Positions 45,156-54,709 of a stretch of DNA of 64,000 bases are shown here, piece after piece. A model generated the notes under the pieces. It did not search any database. It saw nothing but the letters and a program-made list of their open reading frames with translations, and was not told the origin of the DNA. Numbering within the stretch: position 1 is the stretch's first letter; each line of letters opens with the position of its first letter. Origin of the DNA: Dichetophora obliterata (taxonomy: Eukaryota > Arthropoda > Insecta > Diptera > Sciomyzidae); contig OY986438.1 of assembly GCA_963920525.1 (NCBI GenBank), forward strand, positions 73,862,136-73,926,135, read 5' to 3'. The position numbers were made by a program, and so were the translations under genes.

Positions 45156-45445
45156 CCTTCTGTTCGCAAGGACAGCAAGGATGTTAGGATCCTTATTGTT
45201 TCAGGAACAATAAGGATATTTTTTGTTTGTTTAATTTTAAAAATTTTTTTTAGAGGAGTACAATTTTTATTAGATCCTTCTGTTATAGGAACAGTAAGGA
45301 CATTGGTTTTTTTCGTAGGGATTCAAAGTGATCGGTGGTACTTTGTTGTTACAGGAACAACAAGGATATTTTTTAATGAAAAAATTCTTTTTTATGGAAT
45401 TTAAATTTTTGTTAGGATCCTTATTGTTACAGGAACAATAAGGAT
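45154..45445 (+). repeat. Five leader hairpins of the type ATCCTT-TTGTT-ACAGG-AACAA-AAGGAT
   Basis: Imperfectly repeated inverted units at 45154-45182 (overlapping the PBS), 45189-45217, 45275-45300, 45341-45365 and 45417-45445. Each has a stem of about 10 bp, a loop of about 5-6 nt, and is usually followed by a T-tract (GATATTTTTT). A weaker sixth lies near 45530. They sit in the untranslated leader before gag. Confidence 0.8.
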
Positions 45446-46115
45446 ATTTTTTTTAAGTTTTTGTAAAATTGTAAACGAATGAAATTTTTTTGATAGGGCA
45501 TTTTGAAACTAAAATTTTTGGTGGGTTTTTTTTTTGTTCACGGGAACATTGAGGATAATAGATCCTATTTACTTTATATAATGGTTTAAGTTTCGGTTGA
45601 ACCTTTCTAAGTTTGCAATTCAAAATCTTCCACCACCTCTCGGAAAGAGGCTGGCAGGAATAAAAATTTCTGTGTTCAAGGTTTAAGTTTCGTTTAAAAC
45701 CTTATTTTTTTTTAATTCAACAGAATTTTTTTTGGATCCACTTCAAGGCGATGCTGAAATTTTACGAAGCAGATGCAGTTGGTCAACAGCAAGGATTTTT
45801 TTTTTAAGAACTAAATCACCGCGGAAGAGGACACAACTACAAAGAGAACCAGTCAACGGCAATAGATATCATGGCAAATTTTGATCATAAAAATACAACT
45901 TAAATTGTGTCGGGGTTTTTCGTCACATATTTGGCGAAATACAAACAAAATACTTATTTATACATGAATTTGAAACAAAGCTTTTATAGCCTATGCATCA
46001 ATTGTTGCTTCGATATGTTTATACGAAAGCTAATTACTGAAAAGAAAAAGAATAAAGATTTATATAAATAAAACAAACTAAACAGCATGTCTTTTATTAA
46101 ATTCCATATTTTCAC
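45446..46115 (+). other. Untranslated leader of the LTR element
   Basis: T-rich non-coding sequence between the hairpins and gag. No other gene seen. Confidence 0.6.
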
Positions 46116-47672
46116 ATGGCGCAGGCAGAATTTGATAGCTTCATAGAACAATTGTGGAGTGAAATAGAACACTTTTGTAATTCAAGAAAAGATTTTGAAG
46201 CAGTAAAAAAAGGGGTGTATGATTCAAAAGAGTTAGGTAAAGCCGAGGAGGCAGAGGTTGTCCTGCAAATTTTTACGCAGCTGGTACATAGTGAGTCGAG
46301 GGCATCTGTTGAGGAAAAGGAGGACCTGAACGAGCGATTCAGGGATATCGAAAAGAAATATCACGCAATAAGGATACAACTCGAAGAGACAGAAGAAGGA
46401 ATAAGGGAAATTGAGGACGAAAACTTAAAATTGAGAAAAATAGTGGGAAATAAGAATATCTCCGAGGAGTTAGTAAAACAATTAGTCGAGAACGAGCACA
46501 CAGAGTTTGAGAAGAAATTGCAGGAAGCCCAACGAAAAATAGAAAGTTTAAAGTTGGTAAGAAGAGACCGGGAAACAATAGTAGTACCAACAACCGTTAA
46601 AATGAATATAAGTGAAATAGCCAAAACGGTGAGTAACTTAGTACCGCTATTTTCAGGTACTGAGTCACCGGCAGAAGTTTATAGGTTTATACAAGGATGC
46701 GAGTTGGCATTCAAAGCGGTGAAACCAGTAGAGGCACAGGACTTCACAGATTGTGTGAAATTAAGGTTACATGGGGAAGCATTTGAGTTTTGCAGGAGTA
46801 AGAAATTTGGCAAGGTTGAGGAACTCTATGGGGCAATCAAAGCGAAGTACCTTAAGGAAACAACGTATAACACGTTGATAATGGAACTATCGCATTGCGT
46901 CCAAAGGCAGGGAGAGAAGTTAAGTTCGTTTGCAAACAGAATAAGCGACATAGAGTCTCGGGGTAGAGACCTAGTAGGTGATGACGGTATCCTGTGGGAA
47001 CAGCTAAATAGTTCAGTCGTTAGTGCGTTTAAGGTGGGCGTCTCCGACCCGAACCTACGAACGATTTTATTAACGACAACCGGTTTGGGTCTCGCAGCAT
47101 TAGAAAAAAAAGCGTTAGAAATGGAGATAATGTTAAAAGGAGGTGAGCTAGGGAGAACCGCACAAGGCCATAATAACTATGGGCAAGAGTACCAGGGCAA
47201 ACAGGGAATTAGATTTCCCCGGGAAGGAAATCAGGAACAAAGAGGACAGTATAGCATACAGGAAGAGGATGCAAAACAATTGACAAATAACAGATTAATT
47301 ATAAGGTGCTCATTTTGCCAGGAGAGAGGGCATACCAGGGACGTTTGTATAACCAGGAGAAACACACCATATTGCGAAAAATGCCAGGAATATGGGCATG
47401 AAAATTGCTGGAAGAGTGCACCCTCCTTCGCTGCAAGGGGACAGCAGAAAAATTTTAGACAATTTCCTAGTAGACAGCAAGAAAACAGGAACATATTTAA
47501 CGATCGATTGAGTTTTAGGGCAAATAATTTTGGTAATGAACTGCCAGTGAGACAGCAACAGATACACTGTACGTGGTGTGACAAAGTGGGTCATATGCAG
47601 GATGAGTGTTATAGGAGGAACAACTGGGAAAATCGGCAGGGAAACTTTCAGGGGCCCAGCCAAGGCCAGTAA
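46116..47672 (+). CDS. gag: Gag polyprotein, 518 aa, intact
   Basis: Structural protein that would form the particle and package element RNA in the cytoplasm. Residues about 20-160 are Glu/Lys-rich and likely coiled coil. 170-340 resembles a capsid-type domain (LVPLFSGTESPAEVYRFI; KLSSFANRISDIE). Three zinc knuckles follow: CSFCQERGHTRDVC from residue 398, a shortened CEKCQEYGHENC, and CTWCDKVGHMQDEC from 485. Length fits Gypsy/errantivirus Gag. The start is the first ATG after the leader. No disabling mutation is seen. The 3' end contains a -1 frameshift signal. It resembles insect Gypsy-family Gag, but the exact lineage cannot be fixed without RT. Confidence 0.85.
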   Translation: MAQAEFDSFIEQLWSEIEHFCNSRKDFEAVKKGVYDSKELGKAEEAEVVLQIFTQLVHSESRASVEEKEDLNERFRDIEKKYHAIRIQLEETEEGIREIEDENLKLRKIVGNKNISEELVKQLVENEHTEFEKKLQEAQRKIESLKLVRRDRETIVVPTTVKMNISEIAKTVSNLVPLFSGTESPAEVYRFIQGCELAFKAVKPVEAQDFTDCVKLRLHGEAFEFCRSKKFGKVEELYGAIKAKYLKETTYNTLIMELSHCVQRQGEKLSSFANRISDIESRGRDLVGDDGILWEQLNSSVVSAFKVGVSDPNLRTILLTTTGLGLAALEKKALEMEIMLKGGELGRTAQGHNNYGQEYQGKQGIRFPREGNQEQRGQYSIQEEDAKQLTNNRLIIRCSFCQERGHTRDVCITRRNTPYCEKCQEYGHENCWKSAPSFAARGQQKNFRQFPSRQQENRNIFNDRLSFRANNFGNELPVRQQQIHCTWCDKVGHMQDECYRRNNWENRQGNFQGPSQGQ

Positions 47673-48712
47673 GCTGGGAACCCCGAAATAAAAGAACACT
47701 TAGGCCGACCAAGATAGTAACAGATCATTCGACATCTGAAAAGATTGTGAATATCTGTACATCTAAGTCAATAGAAAGGATAGTAACAGATTCTACGTCA
47801 AATTCTACGTCTAAAAAGATTGTGAATATATGTACATCCAAGCCAGGAGAGAGTTCAGTAACAGATAATTCGATATCTGAAAAGATTGTGAATATCTGTA
47901 CATCCAAGCCAGTGGAAAGTTCAGTAACAGATCATTCAGTAGTGACAGAGAATTTAACATCCGAAAGGATTGTAAATTTCTGTACACCTCATTCAGGAAG
48001 GAATGTAGAGAACACAAGCCCAGAATCGAAGGAAACAGTTGAGTCATTGCAGGCGACATCAGAAAAGGTTATAGAAACACTCGGGAAAATAAAAGAAAAA
48101 TGCTACGTGCTATTAGAAAAATTAAATGGAAATATTAGAGAAGAAAAATTCAATGTGGTAGCAGAAAAATTAAATGAAAATGAAAGAAAGGAAAAAGTCA
48201 ATGAGGTAGCAGGAAAATTAAATGGAAATATGATAAAAGAAAAATCAGATGTGGTATTCGAGAAATTAAATGAAAATATGGTAGAAGAAAAAATCAATGT
48301 GGTAGTAGAAAATTTAAATGAAAATATATTAGATGGTTGCCCGCACAAAGAAATGACAGTTCTGGGCACGGAAAAGGGGGAATTTTCGGATATTCACAAA
48401 GTGAATGATGTGTTCGTAGGAGTTCCTTGCGAGGATACAAAAAACGGAAAACTCATTCTTCTTGTAGATTCCGGAGCGGACACGAGTTTAGCCAAACAAA
48501 ATATGTCAAGAAGTAGTTTGAAACGGAGAAATGATTTAAGTTCAAGTAATTATAGTACAGAAGTCGAAATATATGCTACAAAAATCCCAAAGTTAGTGGA
48601 TCATAAGCAAGAGATTGCACAAAGAGGTTATTTAGATGAAAATTTGGTAGACGTCACAGATATTTACAGAGTATTTAAGACGAAAAGAAAAAAAAATATT
48701 ATAGTAACATGA
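47615..48712 (+). CDS. Frameshift ORF: peptide repeats plus protease DSGA motif
   Basis: Frame -1 to gag, open from 47615 to 48712. A frameshift at 47645 would add 355 residues to 510 of Gag. The first part has four copies of a KIVNICTSK-type repeat with SSVTD linkers. The second has five copies of a ~20-residue EKLNGN/EKLNEN repeat. Near the end, GKLILLVDSGADTSLAK is the active-site motif of a retroviral-type aspartic protease (Asp codon at 48467). The normal rest of the protease, and all of RT onwards, is replaced by unrelated sequence (RSSLKRRNDLSSSNY). Whether it can cut Gag is doubtful, since the second half of the fold is missing. The ORF has no ATG near its start, in line with translation only by frameshift. 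Confidence 0.7.
   Translation, partial: EEQLGKSAGKLSGAQPRPVSWEPRNKRTLRPTKIVTDHSTSEKIVNICTSKSIERIVTDSTSNSTSKKIVNICTSKPGESSVTDNSISEKIVNICTSKPVESSVTDHSVVTENLTSERIVNFCTPHSGRNVENTSPESKETVESLQATSEKVIETLGKIKEKCYVLLEKLNGNIREEKFNVVAEKLNENERKEKVNEVAGKLNGNMIKEKSDVVFEKLNENMVEEKINVVVENLNENILDGCPHKEMTVLGTEKGEFSDIHKVNDVFVGVPCEDTKNGKLILLVDSGADTSLAKQNMSRSSLKRRNDLSSSNYSTEVEIYATKIPKLVDHKQEIAQRGYLDENLVDVTDIYRVFKTKRKKNIIVT
47639..47684 (+). promoter_or_regulatory. -1 ribosomal frameshift signal
   Basis: Slippery heptamer G GGA AAC (47639-47645) in the correct gag phase. A 5-nt spacer TTTCA is followed by a stem GGGGCCCAGC (47651-47660) pairing with GCTGGG-AA-CCCC (47673-47684): 10 bp with a 2-nt bulge and a 12-nt loop that contains the gag stop. 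It lies inside the 58-nt window where both frames are open. Confidence 0.8.
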
Positions 48713-49382
48713 AAAAATGGCTCTGACTAATAGTAGGGAAAGTCTAATAAAATATAAAATAAAAGAAAAAATGGACGGGAAAAGGAAAGATAGTATACAT
48801 ACATATTATACATATTAGGAGTAAAATTATGAGAGAAAAAAATATAGTAAGAAAATTTAGTAAAGTTGTAAAGAAAAAAGGTTATTATAAAACAGAATTT
48901 AAAAAAAAAAAAGAAGTAGTGAATGTGCAAGCATATTTGTGGCCATAATACGGCAATGAGAAATAAATGGAGTAGAGAAAACTACTAACTGAGGAAATAG
49001 TCAAGAAAAAATTATATGAAAGGCATTTCAATGGAACAATTAGAGAGCCAAGGTAAAGCAAAAAAAAAAATCAGAAGCGGAGAAAATCTAAAGTAAAAGG
49101 CAATTGTGTTGGCATCTTCAAAGTGAATGACGTTGTTACAGAAATCCCTCGCAAGGATTAAATTCTAGTACAACACATTCTACTTGTAGATCCCAGAATA
49201 GTGCCACTTTATTTCAATTCTGTAAGTTTTGTTTTGGATTGAAATACACAAAATATGAAAAGATTTGATTGAAAAAAAAAAAAAATAATTGAAAATAAAG
49301 AAATTTGATAACGTCAAATGAAGACGTAGTAACATGATACAGGAAGTAAAGGAAAAATAAAGAGACATCATTTTTAAATAAA
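48713..49382 (+). other. A-rich internal region with a decayed second protease-motif copy
   Basis: No intact gene. Sequence 49117-49200 (TTCAAAGTGAATGACGTTG ... CTTGTAGATCCC) is a degenerate repeat of 48396-48475 (CACAAAGTGAATGATGTG ... CTTGTAGATTCC), with stop codons and DSG changed to DPR. Confidence 0.65.
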
Positions 49383-49428
49383 GGAAAATATTTTACAAAT
49401 CCACAAGTCAAGGTGGATCTGGAAACCT

Positions 49429-52377
49429 ATGGCGCTCATGTCAGAGCTAAACATGTTTCTCTTCTTCAAAAATCTCGTAAAGAGCAACAGCAATATTATC
49501 GTTCCTAACTCTTCTTTCTTAAATATATTCTACCATAACTGTGGCGGCATGAGAAGCAAATTAAACAAACTTTATGTTGACGCTAAATCATGCCACTTCA
49601 ATGTCCTAGTATTCACTGAGACATGGCTAAACGAAACCTTTAATAATGAGGAAATTCTTGATAGCAATTGGACTGTCTTCAGGAAGGATCGGGACTACTC
49701 CTCAACAGGTCTTTCTCGAGGAGGTGGTGTCCTTGTAGCATCTCACAATTCCCTTTCAAGTGAGCTAATAGACACACCTAACCATAAACTGTTCGATCAC
49801 CGAATTATTAGAGTTTGTTCAGGTAAAAGTCTCAATGTGTACATAGGCGTCGTTTACATTCCTCCCGGCTCAAGTGAAACAACATACAACGAGCTATGTG
49901 AAACACTGACCACCTTTACCTCCTCCCTAAAAGATAAAGTTGTTATTCTTGGTGACTTCAATCGCCCAAATATATCTTTTGTCACCGACGAAAACGACAA
50001 CTTTCTTCTTCCTGTAAATCTTTCTAATGCCATAGACTTCAACTTACTTAGCACCTTTTATGGCAGTGACTTGCAGCAAGTCTCTTCTGTACAAAATCAG
50101 AATGGCAGATGGTTGGACCTAATTTTTACTAACTCGTATGAAGAAGTGAAGGTTAGTCCATGCATGGGAGCAGAAAATTTATTAACCAACACTGTTCATC
50201 ATACAGCCTTAAAAGTTGTTTTCTCTGCTAATAACATCAACTTTACCCAGTCTTATAATAACACCATTGCGTACGATTACCTCAACGCCGATTATGAAAG
50301 AATAAAATGTTATCTTAGTTCTCTAAATTGGAATCATATTCTATTCAATTTAGATTTAGACAGTGCTGTCTCTATATTTTATCAGCACATTTTTACCGCT
50401 ATCGAAAGTTATGTGCCAATAATAAAGAAAAAGAATAAGCTCACAGAACCATGGCTAGACAACAATCTCAGATTTTTGAGGAATCAAAGAAATAAAATCT
50501 ACAAACTTCTCAAAAACACTGATAATATAAGCGATGAACTGAAGCTTAGATATGACGAGCTATCAAGAGAGTTCTCTATCAAGTCAGAAGAAGCGTACAA
50601 GTTGTACACGAACATCATCGGAGAAAAAATTGTCCAAGAGCCGAGAAAATTCTTTGACTTTGTTAACATGAAGCGCAAATCTAGCGGCTATCCATCGTCT
50701 ATGTTTAAAGGTAATGTCACTTCGTCCAATTCTCTTGAAATAAGCAACTTGTATGCCGATCACTTTAAGGAGGTCTTTTGTCTTCCTACCACCTTATCTG
50801 AAACTTCTCCTAGCTCAACTATTATAGTTGATAGTTTATATTTAACCCAGGAAGAGATTTCTAATGCAATAAAAGAACTGGATATATTAAAGGGACCAGG
50901 ACCAGACTTAATACCTACAAGCTTTTTGGTGCGATGTTTAGACCAACTGCTATTGCCATTACACATAATCTTTAACGAATCACTGGTTTGTGGGACATTT
51001 CCTTCATATTGGAAATCATCCCATCTTACGCCAATTTACAAGAATGGTGATAAAAGATCAGTTGAAAATTATAGAGGCATAGCAATCTTGTCAGCCATTC
51101 CAAAACTTTTTGAAAAACTTATTTGTGAAAAGCTAACAAGTTTCATTAACCCACGTCTAAATGAGCAGCAACACGGGTTCCGAAAAGGGCGATCTACCAC
51201 CACTAATCTCATGATTATGGTATCAGATGTTTTAGTCAAAATGGAAAAAGGGCACCAAATAGATGCTGTTTATACTGATTTCAGTAAAGCTTTTGATCGA
51301 GTTGATCACAAAATTCTTATATATAAGTTAGAAAAGTTTGGTGTTGCAGGGTCCATACTAAGTTGGCTAAAATCATATTTAAACGGCAGATCCCAGTTTG
51401 TTAAATTCCAGGGAGTTCTATCGAAAAAAATTGCAGTCTCCTCGGGAGTTCCGCAAGGTAGTCATCTTGGTCCTCTTCTTTTCAACATATTCATATCCGA
51501 TCTGTCAGAAGTTCTAAACGATATCCCACATCTTATGTATGCAGATGATTTAAAAATGTACTATTCAATTCAATCAGATGTGGATGTAAATTTTTTGCAA
51601 TCAAAATTGTTGTCTCTTGAGCAATGGTGTTTTCAAAATAAACTACATCTTAATGTCAATAAATGCAATGTTATTAGCTTTTCTCGTAAAAACAACGTAA
51701 CATTACATACCTACCACCTCAATAGTATCGAACTAAAAAGGGTCAACCATATAGTGGATCTTGGAGTTGTCTTAGATTGCAAGATGCGCTTTAATCTGCA
51801 CTATGATAAAATTGTGTCCAGGGCCAGCAAACAGCTCGGTTTTATAAAAAGACGTGCAAATGAATTCAAGAATATATGGGTCACTACATCCTTGTACCGT
51901 GCATTAGTGCGCCCAATACTTGAATATGCATGCATAATTTGGAATCCATCTTTCGATTCCCATAGAGAAAGAATTGAGTCTATTCAAAAGCAGTTCTTAC
52001 TATACGCGCTTAGAGATATGTACAACCCCCATGATTATTGTAGCCTTCCATCATATGAACATAGACTCAGCCTTTTAAATTTGATGCCACTATCAACAAG
52101 AAGATCGTTATTGGGCTCATGCTTCACATTTGATGTAATTAATGGTGCTATTCACAGCGAATATATTTCTAATATGATTTCCTTTAACGATCCAATTAGG
52201 CGCACTAGGCATACTCGATTGTTAACTGAATATCAGCACCAAACTACATATGCAAATAATGAACCCATCAGTCGTTGTTGCAGAGAATTTAATAATATCT
52301 CTATATACTACTCACCTTCTATGTCCAAATCCTCTTTCAAGCAAACCCTATATAAATCACTCAGAAATCAGAATTAA
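49429..52377 (+). CDS. Endonuclease-reverse transcriptase (jockey/CR1-type ORF2p), 982 aa
   Basis: Nicks target DNA and reverse-transcribes element RNA at the nick. Endonuclease: FYHNCGGMRSK (from about residue 33), FTETWLN (E64), RGGGVLVA, VYIPPGSS, ILGDFNRP (D176), ending in NTVHHTALKVV where most relatives have SDH. RT: VENYRGIAILSAIPKLFEKL, QHGFRKGRSTTTNL, VYTDFSKAFDRVDH (Asp near 616), SSGVPQGSHLGPLLF, LMYADDLKMYY (D706, D707). The C-terminal part has LGFIKRRANEF, LVRPILEYACIIW and LPSYEHRL. No stop or shift. The first ATG is used, but the true start may have been lost with the 5' end. Relatives of this ORF lie at 7325, 37960 and 60905. Confidence 0.9.
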   Translation: MALMSELNMFLFFKNLVKSNSNIIVPNSSFLNIFYHNCGGMRSKLNKLYVDAKSCHFNVLVFTETWLNETFNNEEILDSNWTVFRKDRDYSSTGLSRGGGVLVASHNSLSSELIDTPNHKLFDHRIIRVCSGKSLNVYIGVVYIPPGSSETTYNELCETLTTFTSSLKDKVVILGDFNRPNISFVTDENDNFLLPVNLSNAIDFNLLSTFYGSDLQQVSSVQNQNGRWLDLIFTNSYEEVKVSPCMGAENLLTNTVHHTALKVVFSANNINFTQSYNNTIAYDYLNADYERIKCYLSSLNWNHILFNLDLDSAVSIFYQHIFTAIESYVPIIKKKNKLTEPWLDNNLRFLRNQRNKIYKLLKNTDNISDELKLRYDELSREFSIKSEEAYKLYTNIIGEKIVQEPRKFFDFVNMKRKSSGYPSSMFKGNVTSSNSLEISNLYADHFKEVFCLPTTLSETSPSSTIIVDSLYLTQEEISNAIKELDILKGPGPDLIPTSFLVRCLDQLLLPLHIIFNESLVCGTFPSYWKSSHLTPIYKNGDKRSVENYRGIAILSAIPKLFEKLICEKLTSFINPRLNEQQHGFRKGRSTTTNLMIMVSDVLVKMEKGHQIDAVYTDFSKAFDRVDHKILIYKLEKFGVAGSILSWLKSYLNGRSQFVKFQGVLSKKIAVSSGVPQGSHLGPLLFNIFISDLSEVLNDIPHLMYADDLKMYYSIQSDVDVNFLQSKLLSLEQWCFQNKLHLNVNKCNVISFSRKNNVTLHTYHLNSIELKRVNHIVDLGVVLDCKMRFNLHYDKIVSRASKQLGFIKRRANEFKNIWVTTSLYRALVRPILEYACIIWNPSFDSHRERIESIQKQFLLYALRDMYNPHDYCSLPSYEHRLSLLNLMPLSTRRSLLGSCFTFDVINGAIHSEYISNMISFNDPIRRTRHTRLLTEYQHQTTYANNEPISRCCREFNNISIYYSPSMSKSSFKQTLYKSLRNQN

Positions 52378-52753
52378 CACAGGCCTCAGATAAACTACAT
52401 ACATGTATGGATTTATATGTATAAGCATTTAGTTTAATAAATCAAAATTCTTTAACATCCCTCTCCAAATCTCCCATTTACATCCTTTTGTCCTTATAGT
52501 CTTTAAGAATAATATATATACATCGTATCTTAAGTGTGTATGTAGTCTTTCTTGTTTTCCTCCTCTTCTCTTAGTTTTGACATGGTTTTTGAAATCATGT
52601 CAATCCGGTGGGCGGAGTATGCCCACTAAGAGCACCAAATAAAAAATAAAATAAAAACAAGGAAAGGGGAGAAGAAAAACAAAAAACTTAGTAATAAGTA
52701 AACAAAACCTGTTAGAATAAGTTAGAATAAGTAAATTGCATTGCCTTGTTTGG

Positions 52754-52798
52754 CCAATAAATAAATAAATAAATTTAAAAAAAAAAAAAAAAAAAAAT
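52754..52798. repeat. (AATAAAT)n and poly(A) tail
   Basis: CCAATAAATAAATAAATAAA followed by a run of about 21 A, marking the 3' end of the non-LTR element. Confidence 0.85.
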
Positions 52799-52800
52799 AA

Positions 52801-54696
52801 AAATAAGACTTTACGAAGAAATTGAAAATTAAAGAAATGTTAAGTAAAGCTATAAATTAAACATATTAAAAAGGAGAAATTGAATAAAAATAAAAAATTA
52901 AGGTTTTTAATTAAAACGCATACGAACAGAAGATATATATAAATTTTTTAATACATACTATGTACTTACTTATAAGTAAATTTTTCTTTGAAGTCATATA
53001 AAATAACAATATTAAATAGCATGCGAATTCGCATAAAAATATTGAATAAATATAGAAATATTGAAATATGTAAATAGATTCATTAAAAACATGTATGTTT
53101 AACAATTCTGTAAATTAAAAGAAAAGTAAAATTCAATTTAAAAATAATAAACGAAGTTGGAAAAAAGTAAAATAGTATAAATATGAATAAATTATGTTTG
53201 AAATAGATTAGGGAACATCGTATATTGTTGAGATTGGGGGTGCAACCGAAGATGACGTCGATGGACCCGAAAGAATGAAGAAAAATTTAGAATGAATAAA
53301 ACAAGTCAGGAAATAAGCTGCAATCACGAGATGTGTGTGCTGGAAATATGGGCAGATTATAAAAAAAAAAAAAAAAAACACTAATAAATATTAGAGCAGA
53401 AGAAATTGAAAAGTAAAATGCTGACAAAGCTGCGAATACAAAATCAATTAAAATTAAAAATTTAAAACAACAAAAGGTATAAAACCCTTAATAAAGCAGA
53501 AAAATTTGATTAAATTGAATTTAAAACAACAAAAGGTATAAAACCCTTAATAAAGCAGAAAAATTTGATTAAATTGAATTTAAAACAACAAAAGGTATAA
53601 AACCTTTAATACTCAGAAAAATTTGATTAAATTGAATTTAAAACAACAAAATGAATAACACCCTTAATAAAGCAGAAAAATTTGATTGAATTGAATTTAA
53701 AACAACAAAAGGTATAAAACCCTTAATAACGCAGAAAAATTTGTTTAAATTTAAAACAACAAAATGTATAACACCCTTAATAAAGCAGAAAAATTTGAAA
53801 ATTAATAATAAAATAGGTATAAATAGCCTTCCTAACACAATGAAAACAAATAATTAATCCAGATTTGGCAAAATAATGCTATAAAACAACAAAAGGTATA
53901 AAAACCTTCACAAAGCAACATTTTTAACAACATAATAAGTTACAAAGACCTTCAAAAACAACATTTTTGGTAATATAATATTTTAAAACAACAAAAGATA
54001 TAAAAGTCTTTCTAAAATCAGGTATAAAAACCTTTTATAAAACTACAAAAAGCAAGAACTTTATTTTAAAAGACATGAAAACCATTCAGCAGAGAAATAT
54101 AACACCAAAATGAATATAAGGTTACAGCCTGAAAAATTGATATAATAAAAAATAAACAATTTAACCAGCAAAGACGTGAAGTCTCCTGGCCCATTTTTAA
54201 ACGAAGACCAGGTTAACCAGCTATAGGGCTTAAAGCCTCCTGGCAAACAAAAACAATATCATCAGCACACACACTTCAACAGTATCAAAAACTATAACGA
54301 GAAATAAAGTAAACACCGTGACAGTTTTTCCGGCGCACCGATGGACAACACTGAAAAATAAATACAAGAAAACAACAAGCACCCCCAACAAGTGCCAGGA
54401 AGTTAGGGATTTATAAATTTATAAGTAAAAATGTCGAAACAATAAATTAAAACTAAATACAGAAACAATGTAAGCATAATTCAAAAAAGAAATATGAACA
54501 CGAAATGTAAGTCATATGTAAAACCAAAAATTTAATAACAATCAACTTGTCGACAAAATATTAAAACGGCAATTTTTGAATAGAAATAAAGTAAGGAAAA
54601 CTATTATAGCTTTAATGAACAAGCATACAAATACAATTAACAAAGAACTAATTGACGAAAATTTTAACCTCTTCAAGGAGAAAATTTTCTTTGTGT
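52801..54696 (+). other. 3' internal region of the LTR element, non-coding
   Basis: AT-rich with no RT, integrase or env similarity in any frame. Contains the 59-bp tandem repeat (next entry) and looser echoes of it to about 54260. Confidence 0.65.
53462..53812 (+). repeat. 59-bp tandem repeat, six copies
   Basis: Unit begins TTAAAACAACAAAAGGTATA and continues AAACCCTTAATAAAGCAG with a Lys/Phe-like A/T stretch. Units start near 53462, 53521, 53580, 53637, 53696 and 53751. Degenerate echoes of AAAACAACAAAAGGTATA appear near 53882 and 53984. Confidence 0.85.
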
Positions 54697-54709
54697 AAGG
54701 GGGGAGGAA
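54697..54709 (+). promoter_or_regulatory. Polypurine tract
   Basis: AAGGGGGGAGGAA directly upstream of the 3' LTR, the primer site for plus-strand DNA synthesis. Confidence 0.9.

Larger units (their letters stand above)
49383..52800 (+). mobile_element. Non-LTR retrotransposon, ORF2 intact, ORF1 absent
   Basis: A 982-codon ORF, a 3' UTR with hairpin-like GGTGGGCGGAGTATGCCCACT near 52610, and a tail (AATAAAT)n plus poly(A) at 52754-52798. No ORF1 precedes it; the 5' end is probably truncated near 49383, but a target duplication was not found. It lies in the same orientation as the host LTR element. Confidence 0.75.

Noticed and set aside
46339..48369. Several minus-strand frames opposite gag and the frameshift ORF
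   Set aside because: Shadow frames of the coding plus strand; hydrophobic composition arises from complementing Glu/Lys-rich codons.
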